DNA from: Torymus aiolomorphi
Taxonomy: Eukaryota; Arthropoda; Insecta; Hymenoptera; Torymidae
Assembly (NCBI GenBank): GCA_036365515.1
Contig: CM070873.1
Location: 224,207,876 to 224,271,875, forward strand
Length of the DNA: 64,000 bases
Reading direction: 5' to 3'
This document shows positions 11,801 through 23,051 of the stretch, piece by piece. The notes under the pieces were generated by a model, which worked only from the letters and a program-made list of their open reading frames with translations, had not been told where the DNA came from and searched no databases. Numbering within the stretch: position 1 is the first letter of the stretch; each line of letters starts with the position of its first letter. The position numbers and the translations under genes were made by a program.

Positions 11801-13354
11801 TGAAGTTTGCATCGTTGGAAAGCAACAAAATAATTTTTTATGATTGATTAAAGTTATTAAACTATGAAAATTTTATCTAAACCTTTGTTTTAAGGTTATT
11901 TTATACTATAAAACACTAAATCTACACGCAAAATTAATTAAACGTGAAGTAAAATGAATTATTTTTTTTATTTCGTTGGACTCTAACGTTGCAAAGTTCA
12001 GACCCATGCGTAAAGTACGACTTTACACACCGGTAGTGATCGAGTAGACGAGTGGCCGGTGCAGGTGTTGCAAATATTGCGTTTTGATATCGTATGCGTA
12101 TAAGTAGTACCTACTTTACGCATTGTTTTCGGTGCGTAAAGGGTGTAAATAGCTTTACGCACACTATGTGCAAAAGTGCCACTTTACGCATGGAAAACAA
12201 TGCGATAGTTTAAATATTTTTGTTTAAAAATTGAATGGAAATGTTTACACTTTTAAAAAAGTTGCTTTATACCTAAAATTTTGCATTTTTGCAGTTAAAC
12301 ATAAATTTTTAAATCCAAGTTAAATAAACATATTTATTTATCAGATATTCTTAATGAAGTGAAGTTTATTGAACAATATAATGTTTTTATATTTCAGTCA
12401 TAATAATTTAAATATATGTTTCAAGTATATATTTAAATAATTCAATGCTCATATAAAACATGTATCAGATAGTAATTATAAGTTTCAAACTACACAACAT
12501 ATTTAAAAGATAACCGTCAATTTACAGCGCTATGATTAACAGCACTGTATTGTGAGTTTAATAAATAGTAGTTTCCATCTACAATTAAAATTTTGTTACA
12601 AGTATTATTTAATTATTAAGTAAATTTTTCTAATTCGCCGAAATCGCGCTAAAACCTCATCGTGAAAATCCTCTATACTTATAGGTACATCGATATCTCA
12701 ATTATTATTCTCAATTCTCATGCCCGCTAAGAAAATCTTTTACAGCCTATGTAGTAAGTTATAGGTATCACGACACAAACAAACGAACAGAAATAACAGT
12801 GCCAACACGTTAAACTTTCACAACAGTGGATAGTGCACGCGAAAAAGAGAGGAGAACCCACTTAACGCACTATATACGCAGCCATTGAGGCGGCGCACTC
12901 CGAAAACCCACCTGTTGAACTCCCATTCACACGCGGCGCCGCCTCCCGCCCGCAGGACGGCGCGTGCATATAACGTCCTCCCGATACGTTATACACTATC
13001 TATACTAGCATGCATGCAAAACATCGGCCCTCTCTCTCTCAACACAGCCTCCCGCGGTGGACCGCACCGAGCGCATCTCCACCATTTTAGGTGTCGGTGT
13101 ATATCTCCCGTGCGAGCAAGGACGACAAACCTGTCGAGGCTGGGATCGGCGTCGTTGAGGAAGACCCTGGTGAGCTTCTTGCAGTGGGCGCGCTCGAGAT
13201 GCTGGGAGACGGCTGGACTGTAGGGTCGCCAGCGGCCCTGTCGGTTCTCCCATTCCCAGACGACGACCGCGTGGCCCCGGCTATCCTGCTGCTGGAGCTG
13301 GGGCAGCGGCGGCGGCGGTGGAGGCTGCGGTTGTCCTTGGCTGCAGCCGTTCAT
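8814..13354 (-). CDS. dx: Deltex E3 ubiquitin ligase, complete
   Basis: Coding exons in order: 13131-13354, 10458-10650, 9636-10272, 9247-9565, 8814-9168. All joins are GT-AG and in phase, giving 575 aa, or 550 aa if an in-frame 75-nt segment (9925-9999) is removed as an intron. Two WWE domains cover about residues 28-190 ([15 protein letters not shown]; then [15 protein letters not shown]). WWE1 is split by the first intron. A Lys/Ser-rich middle follows, then a RING finger near residue 375 ([33 protein letters not shown]) and the deltex C-terminal domain ([36 protein letters not shown]). In flies Deltex binds the Notch ankyrin repeats through its WWE region and controls Notch trafficking; the DTC domain binds ADP-ribose or NAD. 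An in-frame TAA directly upstream of ATG 13352-13354 supports the start. The first intron (2480 bp) carries two MITE copies. Confidence 0.93.
11288..11510. mobile_element. Short TIR element in deltex intron 1, copy A
   Basis: Terminal inverted repeats ATGAGTCTGAAGTTTGCATC and the complement of GTTGCAAACTTCAGACCCAT enclose an AT-rich centre. A closely related copy in the same orientation lies at 11794-12007, including the internal blocks AATTAAAGTTATTAAAC and ATAAAACACTAAATCTACAC. It is a non-autonomous element with no coding frame. Confidence 0.7.
11700..12200. repeat. Cluster of GCGTAAAG / CTTTACGC short inverted repeats
   Basis: The octamer GCGTAAAG or its complement recurs about eight times around MITE copy B. 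It often sits in small hairpins, for example GCGTAAAAGTGGTACCCACT running into TTACGC near 11720-11750, and GCGTAAAGGGTGTAAATAGC running into TTTACGC near 12135-12160. The cluster lies within deltex intron 1. It may be older element remnants or a binding-site cluster; the sequence alone does not decide. Confidence 0.5.
11794..12007. mobile_element. Short TIR element in deltex intron 1, copy B
   Basis: Same family and orientation as copy A at 11288-11510, about 300 bp further on. Left end GGTCTGAAGTTTGCATCGTT, right end AACGTTGCAAAGTTCAGACC. It is embedded in the GCGTAAAG cluster. Confidence 0.7.
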
Positions 13355-14530
13355 CGCTTATCTCTCGCTGCTCGCGCACACTGTCTCTCTTCTCGCTCTC
13401 GGTTCGCGAGCGCACGCAGGGACTCGCGCTTCTGCCTGTGTGTGTACTTGTATCTCTGCACTGTACTCTCCTCTCTTCTCTCTCTCTCTCTCCTCTCTTC
13501 CTTTCCTCCTATCCTCCTCGTCGTCAGGCGTACGCGCGAGCCAGCTCGCAGGTCGCGCCGCCGGATCGTGGGAACATTTTCTTCTCTCCCACGCCGCCGC
13601 GCGCGCCGCCTCGGGGGGACCTCAATTAAATCGTCCTCTCTCTCTCTCTCTTCTCTTCGTTCCGCGCGCGAATTTCGAAGGGGGCAGACTGCGAATATAG
13701 GAGAGATGTGTACCTCTATCTCCGCATGTGTAATATATGATATGCGTGTGGGCAGGACAGGCGACACGTACGCACGGGCGCGCGTATTTATAACCTAAAT
13801 CGCGGGGGGTGCACTTGCCGCTACACTGCTTACACCACTCGGTGAAAGAGCCAGCGCGACACTGCGCGGAGCGAGTTTTGTTTGCAAACGCGTTCTCCTT
13901 CCACTTCCCCACTCTCCGCACTAAGTATAGAGCAGTAGCGCGCACTTTAACTTTACATACTATGTATGCATATACACAGCGCGAAGCACCCTACTCTTCG
14001 AAATACAATAACACGCGCCCTTCTTGATCGCCAAAATCCCGCTTTATCTTCAAATTCCTCGAACTCGCGCTGTATGGTTACTTTTTTACGCGAGCGAGAG
14101 CTCGTCCGAGCGCCTCGGAGTAGGCTCGGATTTAAAGTGACTATAATGTGTACAGGCCGCGAGAGCGTAGAAGGGGCCTCCTGCCTGCTCTCCCAACAAC
14201 GTTGCGGAATATGTATATAGAGGGATAAAAATGCGCCGCTGGACGAGCGAGATCGGAGCGGCTCGGTCACTCTCGGCACCTTACGGTAGGTCCCTCTTTC
14301 GCTCCATCTCTCTTTTCTCTCTCTTATATGCTCCCCCCCCTTCATTCTCGGAGAAATTCTTTTATCTCTGTCCTTTGCGGTCATTAAGAAATTCTACCGC
14401 GCGAGCGAGCACATGCGCGCGTGTGTGTGTGTGTGTGTGTGTCTGTGTGTGTGTATATATACATATATTCTCGTTCTCTGCGGCTACTACACAAGCGGGT
14501 GTGAAAAGGTAAGTATATAAGGACCCTATG
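12880..14530. promoter_or_regulatory. CpG-rich island with deltex first coding exon and probable 5' UTR
   Basis: Base composition changes sharply to GC- and CpG-rich across the first deltex exon and about 1.1 kb upstream. It includes CT-rich tracts (13470-13500, 13637-13655) and a (GT)n tract. This fits the deltex promoter and leader. Plus-strand open frames in this island are antisense to the deltex exon or to its leader and have no recognisable domains. No defined promoter motif was fixed. Confidence 0.5.
14421..14460. repeat. (GT)n microsatellite
   Basis: Nearly pure GT dinucleotide run with one CT interruption, passing into TATATA. It lies upstream of deltex and is likely polymorphic. 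Confidence 0.9.
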
Positions 14531-14926
14531 GCTTTCTGCGAAAAGTGCGTAACGCGGTTGAAGTGTCCCGTTTTCCGCGTAATCGTAAAGCGCAAGGGAA
14601 TTACGTGCTTATATTATGGTGATGCTGCTGTGGTGCGGCGATGATGATTGTAATTAGGAGGCTGCGCACCGCGAGGGGATGGCTCGATAGTACGGTTCTC
14701 CAAATCATAGGTGATGCGCGCGAGCGAAAATTAATAGTTCCAACTGTGGGAGTGAGAATGGCTTCGGCTGTGGGAACATAATCGTAGCGGTAGATCGGTA
14801 CAATGCCAAAAAAGGCTATTGACATCTGATTAATGAGGAATTAAGTACTTGATAAAATAAAAACGTCTTAATAATTAACAAAAGAAATATTGATAAACAT
14901 GTATATAATAGGAGAAATGTGGTTAA

Positions 14927-15306
14927 GGTTGTATTGGCGGCAAGGTCCCATTGAAAAGTTAGTTTTTCACGTTAAAACTGCAATCAATTTTTAGTTCTCG
15001 TGATCAATGTATTAATGCAATTAGAATATTATAAGCTTTAAAAATCAAAGCAAAGTTGTAAACTCGGTACTATTTTTTTTAAATCGCCAAAATGCACTAA
15101 TTTCAACGTAATGACGATTTTTAAACAAATAGTGCCAAGTTTACGATTTTGCTTTGATTTTTTATTTTTAAAGCTTATAATATTCCAATTGCATTAATAC
15201 ATTGATCGCGAGAAATAAAAATTGATCAATTGCTTTACATAATTATTTATCGCAGTTTTAACGTGAAAAACTAACTTTTGAATGGGCCCTTACGGCCAAG
15301 ACAACC
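14927..15306. mobile_element. TTAA-flanked palindromic MITE (piggyBac-type), 380 bp
   Basis: Both ends abut TTAA (14923-14926 and 15307-15310), the duplication typical of piggyBac transposition. Terminal repeats begin GGTTGT and end ACAACC. Long internal arms pair, for example AGTTAGTTTTTCACGTTAAA with TTTAACGTGAAAAACTAACT, and AATATTATAAGCTTTAAAAA with its near complement. No transposase frame, so it is non-autonomous. Confidence 0.72.
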
Positions 15307-15310
15307 TTAA

Positions 15311-17766
15311 ACTGTTAAACTATACTTTGAATATTTTTATGATAAGTGGCTCATTGTAATTTATATTCACTTGGAGTCTGTACTAAATAGGTGCTAAAAA
15401 GTAAAGAATTCCACGATTTTTAGACAATCCATTTGACCTTTTTATCTTTTTTCTACATTCCTGGAACGCGTTCTTAGCTTTATCGTTATCTCTACCGTAA
15501 AAGCTTTCTTTTTTACCCGAATTCCAATCCTTGACAAACATTTGGTTAATGACAGTATTATTACTTTTACTGAGTTTTTCAATTTGTGTAAATTTTCATG
15601 ACTCAGTGAAAATACTATATAATATACGAAGTGGTAAAAAATAATTAGTTCCAACCCATGTTCAATTAATTACATAATTTTAAAGATAATAATAACAAAT
15701 TTTTTAGTATCGGTTATTTATGAAACTTAATAAGAATTGTTAAATTATACCGAAAAAGTACTGCAATATGCAACATATTATTTCACATTTAATTTAACCG
15801 ATCAACTCGTCTAGAATTGTCCATTTTATATTGCTATATAATGTAGATATTCAATCATCCATTGACGAGACTTCATTAATAGCAGTTTCTCTTTAATAAG
15901 CATGACATGAGATAGTAAGATCAATCTCATTCGTGGGGTCATAAATACTGTTTGTATTGAGAAAAATAGATATTTATTTATACGAAGCCTTAGAAAAATT
16001 ATTTTAGATAGATGATTAAAAAATAAAATTTTATATTATAATTATATGAGTCTTGATTCAATCAAATTATACTCATCAAAGTATTTTAATAAATCTCATA
16101 CTAATTATATAATTATATATTTAGAAAAGAAGCAAGTAACTTTTTCCCGTACACGAAAATTTATTTGAAAACCGTTGTCTCTATTGATCTAAAGTCACAG
16201 ACGATTGCATGCCGCATTCTATTCCATTCAAAGAGATATGTTATATCGTTCAACAAAAGCTGAAAAACATCCGCGTAACGATGGATGAAAGAGCATAAAA
16301 TTTTCCGCTATGTCCGGAACCCCCTCGTTGAAATCTCCCCCTGATGACTCGCACATAGAGGCCTCCTCTTCTCTCCGCTCGGCGTGTCAAGTGCACATAT
16401 ATATACACATATACAAGAGCATGCGGCGTGCAGCAAGAAAAAGAGAGACAGAGCTATACGCGCGCACACGTGCATCCCGTTTTAAAAGTCGCAGAGACAA
16501 GGCCGAATGCGACTGCAGCCATATACATACACCTTATATATCTACCTGCCGCAGGGACTTTCCCTCGGTTGACGAGCGCTCTAGCCCCCTTCACCAGTCT
16601 TCGACACTATTATATATATACATGGCATACTACACGCGGCACCTGTGGAAAAGCAGACGTGCTTTTCCCGCGTTTAGGAAAGTGCCCACTTTGGGATGAG
16701 AGGTCAATGCGCGCTGAGGCGGGCGTTGGTACTTTTGTGTCTATAGGTGTGGGGGGACGAACTGGTGCTTGTGTATACGAGCAAACACTTTGGAATTTAG
16801 GTGCGACCGGGATTTTACAGCTCCGATTGTTTGCTTAAGGGTTTGGGAGGTTTATGTAAGGGTGTGATTTGCGAATGAGCAACGAAATGATTTGTAGAAA
16901 ATTTGTGAAGTTGATGAGAATGTAACAAAGATTATAATTTATTATTATGAAAATAAATATTTAAACTATATATGTTTCAACCGTTTCTTGTTAACTTCCC
17001 AAATGTGATTATAGTGGAACCAATAAAAGTATGATAAAGTTTATCGAAATATGTGTATTATAACTATAAAATTTCTTTCACACTGAAGGGATGTTTATAG
17101 TAAAACTTATTCTTAAACATTTTAGTTTTGATATTATATCGAATTTATCGAAATTTAGAAAAACTTTTCCTCCAATAACTTCACATAAAAAATAAATTTG
17201 AAAATTAATACAAGCGCAAAGACATTATGAAAAGTTATTTTGATCGAAATGGAGCAAAAAAAAAACTTCAGATTTAAATTTGAATATTAAGATTACGTAA
17301 ATTTACATGGCATTTTTATAAAATTTTCTTTTTCGGGGTACCAATTCTATGTAAATAATGAAAACGTTTCATTTAAATCCTTTTCACGTTGTCTTTTTCG
17401 ATAAAAAAACAAAACTTGAAATCAAACTTAAATGATCAATTTCAGTGTAAAGTTGCAGATCTAGATGGGAAAGTAAGAATCAGGACGCTAAGTAAGTAAT
17501 TACTCTGCTTTTCGCTTTTTCCATTCTTTGCAGTACTATTATGAAAGTTTCGCAATTAATTTTTTTTTGGGGTAAGAGGTTTTCTACGTTATATTTCATA
17601 CGCTATAAATATACCAGGAAGAAAATTCGTGACCCGACATTTTATAAATTCATGATCTTCTTTCGTGAATTTTTCTACGATGAATTATTTGAAAATGATT
17701 TTTGCATCCTCAAAGAGGATGCTTTAGAGAGGCGAAACGGAAGGTGATATTAATTAATAACTGATA
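15311..17766. other. Intergenic DNA with a small GC-rich patch
   Basis: Mostly AT-rich. A patch at about 16310-16840 is richer in CpG and has overlapping plus-strand frames of ~130 codons, with TATATA and CACACA low-complexity content and no recognisable domain. It may be a distal regulatory or leader sequence. No gene can be supported. Confidence 0.4.
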
Positions 17767-17999
17767 CACGGAGAGAAATGGTTGAGTAAAAATTACTATA
17801 CTGTATTGAAACCGGGGGACAGACTCAAATTATCAAAAAAATTACTATACTTTCTAGTAAAAATTGTTATAAATGTAGTAAAAATTACTAGAAATATAGT
17901 AATTTTTACTAGAAAGTATACTAATTTTTTTGATAATGCGAGTCTGTCCCCCGGTTTCAATACAGTATAGTAATTTTTACTCAAACATTTTTCTCCGTG
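17767..17999. mobile_element. TA-flanked hairpin MITE, CACGGAGAGAAA family, near-perfect palindrome
   Basis: The ends CACGGAGAGAAATG and CATTTTTCTCCGTG are each bordered by TA, as expected of a Tc1/mariner-type duplication. The 233-bp body is an almost perfect palindrome with arms containing CCGGGGGACAGACTC and its complement. Because of this, both strands encode nearly the same 62-residue peptide (start MSKNYYTVLKPGDR). That peptide is an artefact of symmetry, not a gene. Confidence 0.8.
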
Positions 18000-19007
18000 T
18001 ACATAATTCGGATACCGCGTGATGATGAAGACAATGCAGCAATTCCTTTTTCTTGTCGTGTCTGAGACACAAGAGATGTGACTAAAGGGTCCGCTCTAAA
18101 GTTAGTATCATCAAAAGAACAAGGTATGGTTATCGAAAGCGAGTATGGAAAACAAGTATAAGTCACTTGCTAGTCATACTGAAAAAACTTACGTGAGTTT
18201 TCACATCAAAATCTTACCTGACTTAAAAACGTGAATAGCACTAAAATTTAGTCAACAAAATTGCTGGTTTTACCTATTTTTAAAGCGGCTGTATGGATCA
18301 TATTTCTTTTATTATTTCTTCTAAAATACAGAGAAAATGCATTTTAAGTTAATTTTTTGATAAAAACTTTTTTTACAAAAATGTTTGCTAAGTCCGCATT
18401 TAAAATCTCACGTGACTCCACACTTGAGATCTTGTACAAAAACTTAGACAAAATTATTTATGAAATGAATATTTTTTAAAAAGTATAAACGTAATGGATA
18501 CATGTACATATTTTTTCCCCTTTTTAAAACCATTTTTAAACTTTTTAAAATTTTTTTTTCATATAACATATACTAATACTAGCCTTCTCTAAGCGCGCTT
18601 CGCGCGCTGTAATTTTAACACAACTTTGCAACACTTTTGTTTTTGTAACCTAGCAAGCCATTACTCCCACCAACCAAATCACGAATAAATTGATATCATA
18701 ACAAATTTAAGATAGGATTAAGATAGGAAATATAAATAAAAATAATAAGTAATAATAATACATAATAATAATATTGATAAAGCTAATTGCGAACAATGAA
18801 AAAGTGCCACACTACTATTGTACATATAATACATACATTTTAGAAGAAATTTAAACGAAATATGGCTGCAGGTGGATAAACCCAAAATACATACATAATA
18901 AATAAAGCGAAAAATTTCATAAGTGTTTCATAACATTCTACGCCAACGAAAATTTAAGGTCAAAGTTTGTTTTTGCGTGAACTTCATATTTTTGAGATCA
19001 AATTAAC
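18000..19007. other. AT-rich intergenic DNA, no gene seen
   Basis: Contains poly-T and poly-A stretches and (AAT)n-like sequence near 18720-18780. No supported coding frame or hairpin. Confidence 0.5.
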
Positions 19008-19011
19008 TTAA

Positions 19012-19426
19012 GGGGGTCCGAAAGTTAATTAAAAATTCAAATTTCGCGCCACAATATAGCAAACGAAAAAATAAGTAATTTGCCTATAACAAATAGTAAA
19101 AACAATATTACGGAAATCCAGAACTGCATTGCCCTCCGTTACATTATTATCTATCATTTTACAAAGTTTGCAGTTTCTATATAAATATTTCGCTGAATGG
19201 CATTTGAATTACTTGATTTTGAGACATTATTCAAATGCCATTCAGCGAAATATTTATATAGAAACTTCAAACTTTGTAAAATGATAGATAATAATGTAAC
19301 GGAGGGCAATGCAGTCCTGGTTTTCCGTAATAATTTTTTTACTATTTGTTATAGGCAAATTACTTATTTTTTCGTTTGCTATATTGTGGCGCGAAATTTG
19401 AATTTTTAATTGACTTTCGGACCCCC
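19012..19426. mobile_element. TTAA-flanked palindromic MITE (piggyBac-type), 415 bp
   Basis: Flanked by TTAA at 19008-19011 and 19427-19430. The terminal repeats GGGGGTCCGAAAGTTAATTA and TTAATTGACTTTCGGACCCC are inverted, and pairing continues almost to the centre (GAATGGCATTTGAATTACTT facing CATTATTCAAATGCCATTC). The arms are very similar, which suggests recent activity or recent origin. No transposase. Confidence 0.8.
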
Positions 19427-19790
19427 TTAAGGGGGTGTCGCACTATACTAACACTGTTTTATCGGCGGAACATGTAAAAGTAATTAATATAAATAAAAAG
19501 ATAATGATTTGCGTCTTAAACAAATTCAGTTGCCCTGCGTAATGGTGTAATACATCATTCTACAAAGTTTCGAGGCAAAAAAACGACGACACCTTTGTTT
19601 ATTTTTGGAACGAAATTTGGTTAATTTTCGTTAATTTTCGTTCCAAAAATAAACAAAGGTGTCGTCGTTTTTTTGTCTCAAAACTTCGTAGAACGATGTA
19701 TTAGAGGATTACGCAGGGCAAGTGAATTTGTTTAAGACGCAAATCATTATCCTTTTATTTATATTAATTATTTTTACATGTTCCGCCGAT
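19427..19790. mobile_element. Second palindromic element, sharing a TTAA with its neighbour
   Basis: A long inverted repeat runs from ATCGGCGGAACATGTAAAAG (19461) to the complement ending near 19790. It has a central hairpin of AACAAAGGTGTCGTCG-type arms and a turn near 19625. Its left edge reads TTAAGGGGGTGTCGCAC and uses the same TTAA that ends the previous element, so one probably inserted next to the other. A matching right TTAA end is not clear, so the right boundary is that of the hairpin only. Confidence 0.6.
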
Positions 19791-21002
19791 AGTAAGTTCC
19801 TAATATTTGATATCACCTGCACCATCGCTCTTAATACAATCGCGGGTGATCTCCGGATATAGCATATGTTTTGAACGTATGTACATATCAGATTTTTCAT
19901 TGATTTTTTTCCCTTAACGAATCTTAATAGATATTATGAATCAGAAAGAAATCATTTATCATAATATATTCATTTTCAGTTGTTTAAATAAAAAAAATTA
20001 TAGCTATAATTATTGCGTAAGTACTTTAATCCAAGTTCTTTCATAAGAAAGTGCATTAATAGTACTAAAAAATTGTAATTTAAAAAACTTTTTACATTAC
20101 TTTTAATTAAGAAGTTCATTTAAAAATTTATTATTTATTATGTAAAATAGAAATAGAAAAGATAGTAATCGAATTAACGATAAATGTGTAAGAGGCCAGC
20201 TCCCGAAATCTTTCCTGTACAATAAATGAATAGATTATACCTACTTACTTTTTATTGTTTTTATTGTACCAAGACGAAACGCGGGCAACTTTCAAACGGC
20301 GCAGTTCGGCACTAAATTCCCTAGCCTCCCGACTTCCGAGACTCACCAAAGTCACTACGACGATCTTTCAATGCGTGTTGCGTTGTAATCACGAAACGCA
20401 GCGAGCAGCGACTGACGACTCGTGTGTGTTGAAATATACAAGTGCATAAGAGGATTAAGTCTAAAGAACTCCGTGTAAGCAAACTGCAACATTTTATTGA
20501 CGAATGGTGTCGAATTTCCGGTGCTTTGACTAACACCCATCGTTGGCAGCCGTAACAAATTAGTATACGTTTCGAGTCGTCTTCACGTTTACCTCGGTAG
20601 TACCTATATATAACATACAAACCGGGAGGCCATATCCATTGATTTCGGGTGTGAAGGCTGCGAAAAAATGCGCACGTTTTTTCGTTCCATCCCGCCCTAC
20701 GTTTGCAAATGAAAGTTTCACAAAATTCACGTACTAGCAATTGCCGCGGAGAGGATACAAAGGTCACCTGATGTGTGTGAGCTGGGCCGTTCTGGAAAAA
20801 GAAAGAGGCAAACGGCACGAGTAAAGACAGATAGCCGAAGATGATTACTTTGGTCGCCGCACTTTCGTGGCCTCTGTCAATGAACTCATTGATCTAAACA
20901 TAGGTTAAGCCCTCTTCAGTCAACAATAACAATTTTCAAGAGCTTACCTGTCTTAAGAAGAACAAGAAGCAGCAGCAGCAGCAGCAGCTTGCTATTGGTG
21001 CC
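19791..21002. other. Intergenic DNA upstream of the USP30-like gene
   Basis: The first part is AT-rich. From about 20260 to 21000 base composition is more balanced and probably includes the USP30 promoter and leader. A 165-codon minus-strand frame (20321-20818) has no recognisable motif. An (AGC)7 run lies just before the USP30 start. Confidence 0.45.
20968..20988. repeat. (AGC)7 trinucleotide repeat in the USP30 leader
   Basis: Seven consecutive AGC units, 15 bases before the chosen USP30 start codon. Probably 5' UTR. Confidence 0.85.
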
Positions 21003-23051
21003 ATGGACGTCGATAAGATCTCTGTCTTCACAGCGGTTGGCTTTGCACTTGCTGTTGGAGCTTTTGTACTTTGGGGCCCTTCGCCTAGGCCAAGGCGAAA
21101 AGGTTTGTAGTATAGACTCTTATAATTACTTGCTTATTAAGGTCAATTTTTTTCAACTATATTTTATTACAGTCATTCATGATAATACTATTTATACATT
21201 GATTATTTATTGTAATATAGTGTAATTTACTGTTTAGAATATTTAATTTATTAAAAGTTATCTTAATAATGATAAATGTGGCTCTGACTTTTGTAAACAC
21301 ATATAATTTGATATTTTGCAGGCCAAGTGATTGGTATTAAAAATCTAGGATACACATGTTTTCTTAATTCACTGCTGCAAAGTTTAGCAGCATGTCCAGC
21401 ATTCATAGAATGGCTGGGTCAAAGACAAGATAACAAAAAAACAGAATCTTTTACAAATACTTTGATGGCTGTAATAGACAGTGAGTTTTTATCGTGATTA
21501 TCAATATAATTAACTGCTCAATAGCAGTTAAATCTATGAAATTGCGAATAATTATTAATAATGTAAATTCATTTAATCTAGAAATTAATGGATTTACGGA
21601 TGACATATTTGGAAATGTAAGACCAGTTGAAATCATAACTTCACTAGGTCCACTATGGAATTTTGCTCCAGGACATCAAGATGCTCATGAATTATTTCAT
21701 GTTTTTTTAAGTGCTCTTCAAGCTGAACTACAGACTTCATGCAGGGTATCTATGCCAATTTTTAATTTATTTTTTTCGTAATCAATATTATTTTTAAGAT
21801 ATAATGCAAAACCTCATATATAATAAAACTTTTAGTCGTTTTTAATATACACTTCTATAACACTTTTATTAATTTTTACAGAAGGGTTGTTTATCCGATG
21901 CTCTGCCAAAGACTCCATTAGTTATTACAGATATTAAAGGTTCAGGAGAACCTGTCAACCTAAGAAGTGTATCTTGTAATGATATTGCATCAGCCAATGA
22001 AAATTGTCCTGCTCCCAATGAAAACAACAAGAACCTAAATAATCATGTTGTATCTTATACTCAGTCCATAACAAATGTATCAGCATCAATGACATCCCTC
22101 AAGCCTGGTATCATTATTGCAAGATCTTCAGAAATCATTTCAAAACTTATTGGAGATAAAGGAGCAGATGGAGATTCTCTGAGACCATGGAATTCTTTAT
22201 GTACTATTCCTTCTCAAACTAGTACAGCTTCATTTTCCAATAAAGTTCATCCATTTTCCGGCTTGTTGACAAGTCAATTAATATGTACTGAGTGCGAATG
22301 GAAGGTAAAACCCTTTTTAAAACGTATTTTATATTTATTGATTTAAATTTATTAATGATTATTTTTATAATAGAGTCCAGTGCATTTTGACAAGCTGGAA
22401 AGCGTTTCATTACCTCTACCACCAGCTACGGATGGATTTATGTATAAAAGACTCACTCTTGTTGGTTTGCTTTCTCGGTTGGTATCCAGAGAAATAATTC
22501 ATGATGTGCAATGTGACGGATGCAATAATCGATGCACAGCTTATAAAACTCTTACATTCGGCAAACTACCAAAGTGCCTGTGTCTCCACATTCCAAGAAC
22601 AACATGGAGCTCTTCTGGAATGCCAATTAAAAGAGATGATCCTGTGATATTTAATGAGTCTCTTATATTGGATCCATTTACTTATACAGAAACAAAAAGA
22701 AGAAGTACACAAGTAACTTTTCGTTCAAATAAATTTCTATTTTATTGTTAATTAAATAAAAACTAACAAGGATTGTTTTTTTGTCAATAGGGTAGTTTGC
22801 ATGCTATGACATTTTTGAATGGTCAATCACTTTTTCAAGGAAAACACAAATATTATTTGTACGCTGTAATTGAGCATCGGGGACCCGTGGATGCTGGTCA
22901 TTTCGTTTGTTATCGACGGGGTAATCGTCCAGGCCAATGGCTATACACGTCGGATACGGTAGTGCAAAAAACTACTTTGGAAGATGTCCTAAATGCTAGT
23001 CCATATCTCCTATTTTATGAAAGAGCCGTTTCGGCGCGCGATAAACATTAA
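21003..23051 (+). CDS. USP30: USP30-type mitochondrial ubiquitin hydrolase, complete, 6 exons
   Basis: Exons 21003-21102, 21322-21480, 21582-21745, 21882-22304, 22374-22712, 22791-23051. All are GT-AG and in phase, giving 481 aa (human USP30 is 517). An N-terminal membrane segment at residues 7-24 (VFTAVGFALAVGAFVLW) is followed by basic RPRRK, matching the outer-mitochondrial-membrane anchor of this family. The Cys box NLGYTCFLNSLLQSL puts the nucleophile at Cys46. The QDAHELFH motif and two CxxC pairs (CTEC, CDGC) form the zinc ribbon. The His box is GPVDAGHFVCYRRG (His432). Ser449 in the segment WLYTSDT aligns with the serine that replaces Asp/Asn in the USP30 Cys-His-Ser triad. USP30 removes Lys6-linked ubiquitin from mitochondrial proteins and opposes Parkin-driven mitophagy; this role is inferred here from homology. 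The ATG is chosen because it gives the expected short N-terminus before the anchor. Confidence 0.93.

Noticed and set aside
13091..13798. 235-codon plus-strand frame
   Set aside because: It is antisense to the deltex first exon, whose WWE motif and downstream exon joins are clear. The rest is Ser/Leu/Arg low-complexity from CT-rich DNA.
16310..16838. Overlapping plus-strand frames of 129 and 136 codons
   Set aside because: Tyr/Ile/His-rich runs come from TATATA and CACATA repeats. No homology recognised.
17782..17984. Two 62-codon frames on opposite strands with the same start
   Set aside because: Product of a palindromic MITE. Symmetry explains the shared peptide.
20321..20818. 165-codon minus-strand frame upstream of USP30
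   Set aside because: No recognisable motif, mixed low-complexity content and overlapping frames on both strands. More likely promoter or leader DNA of USP30.
20949..21012. Minus-strand mini-frame MAPIAS plus a Cys/Phe-rich run ending at a GTAAGC donor
   Set aside because: Created by the (AGC)7 repeat read in reverse. No downstream exon and too short to support a gene.
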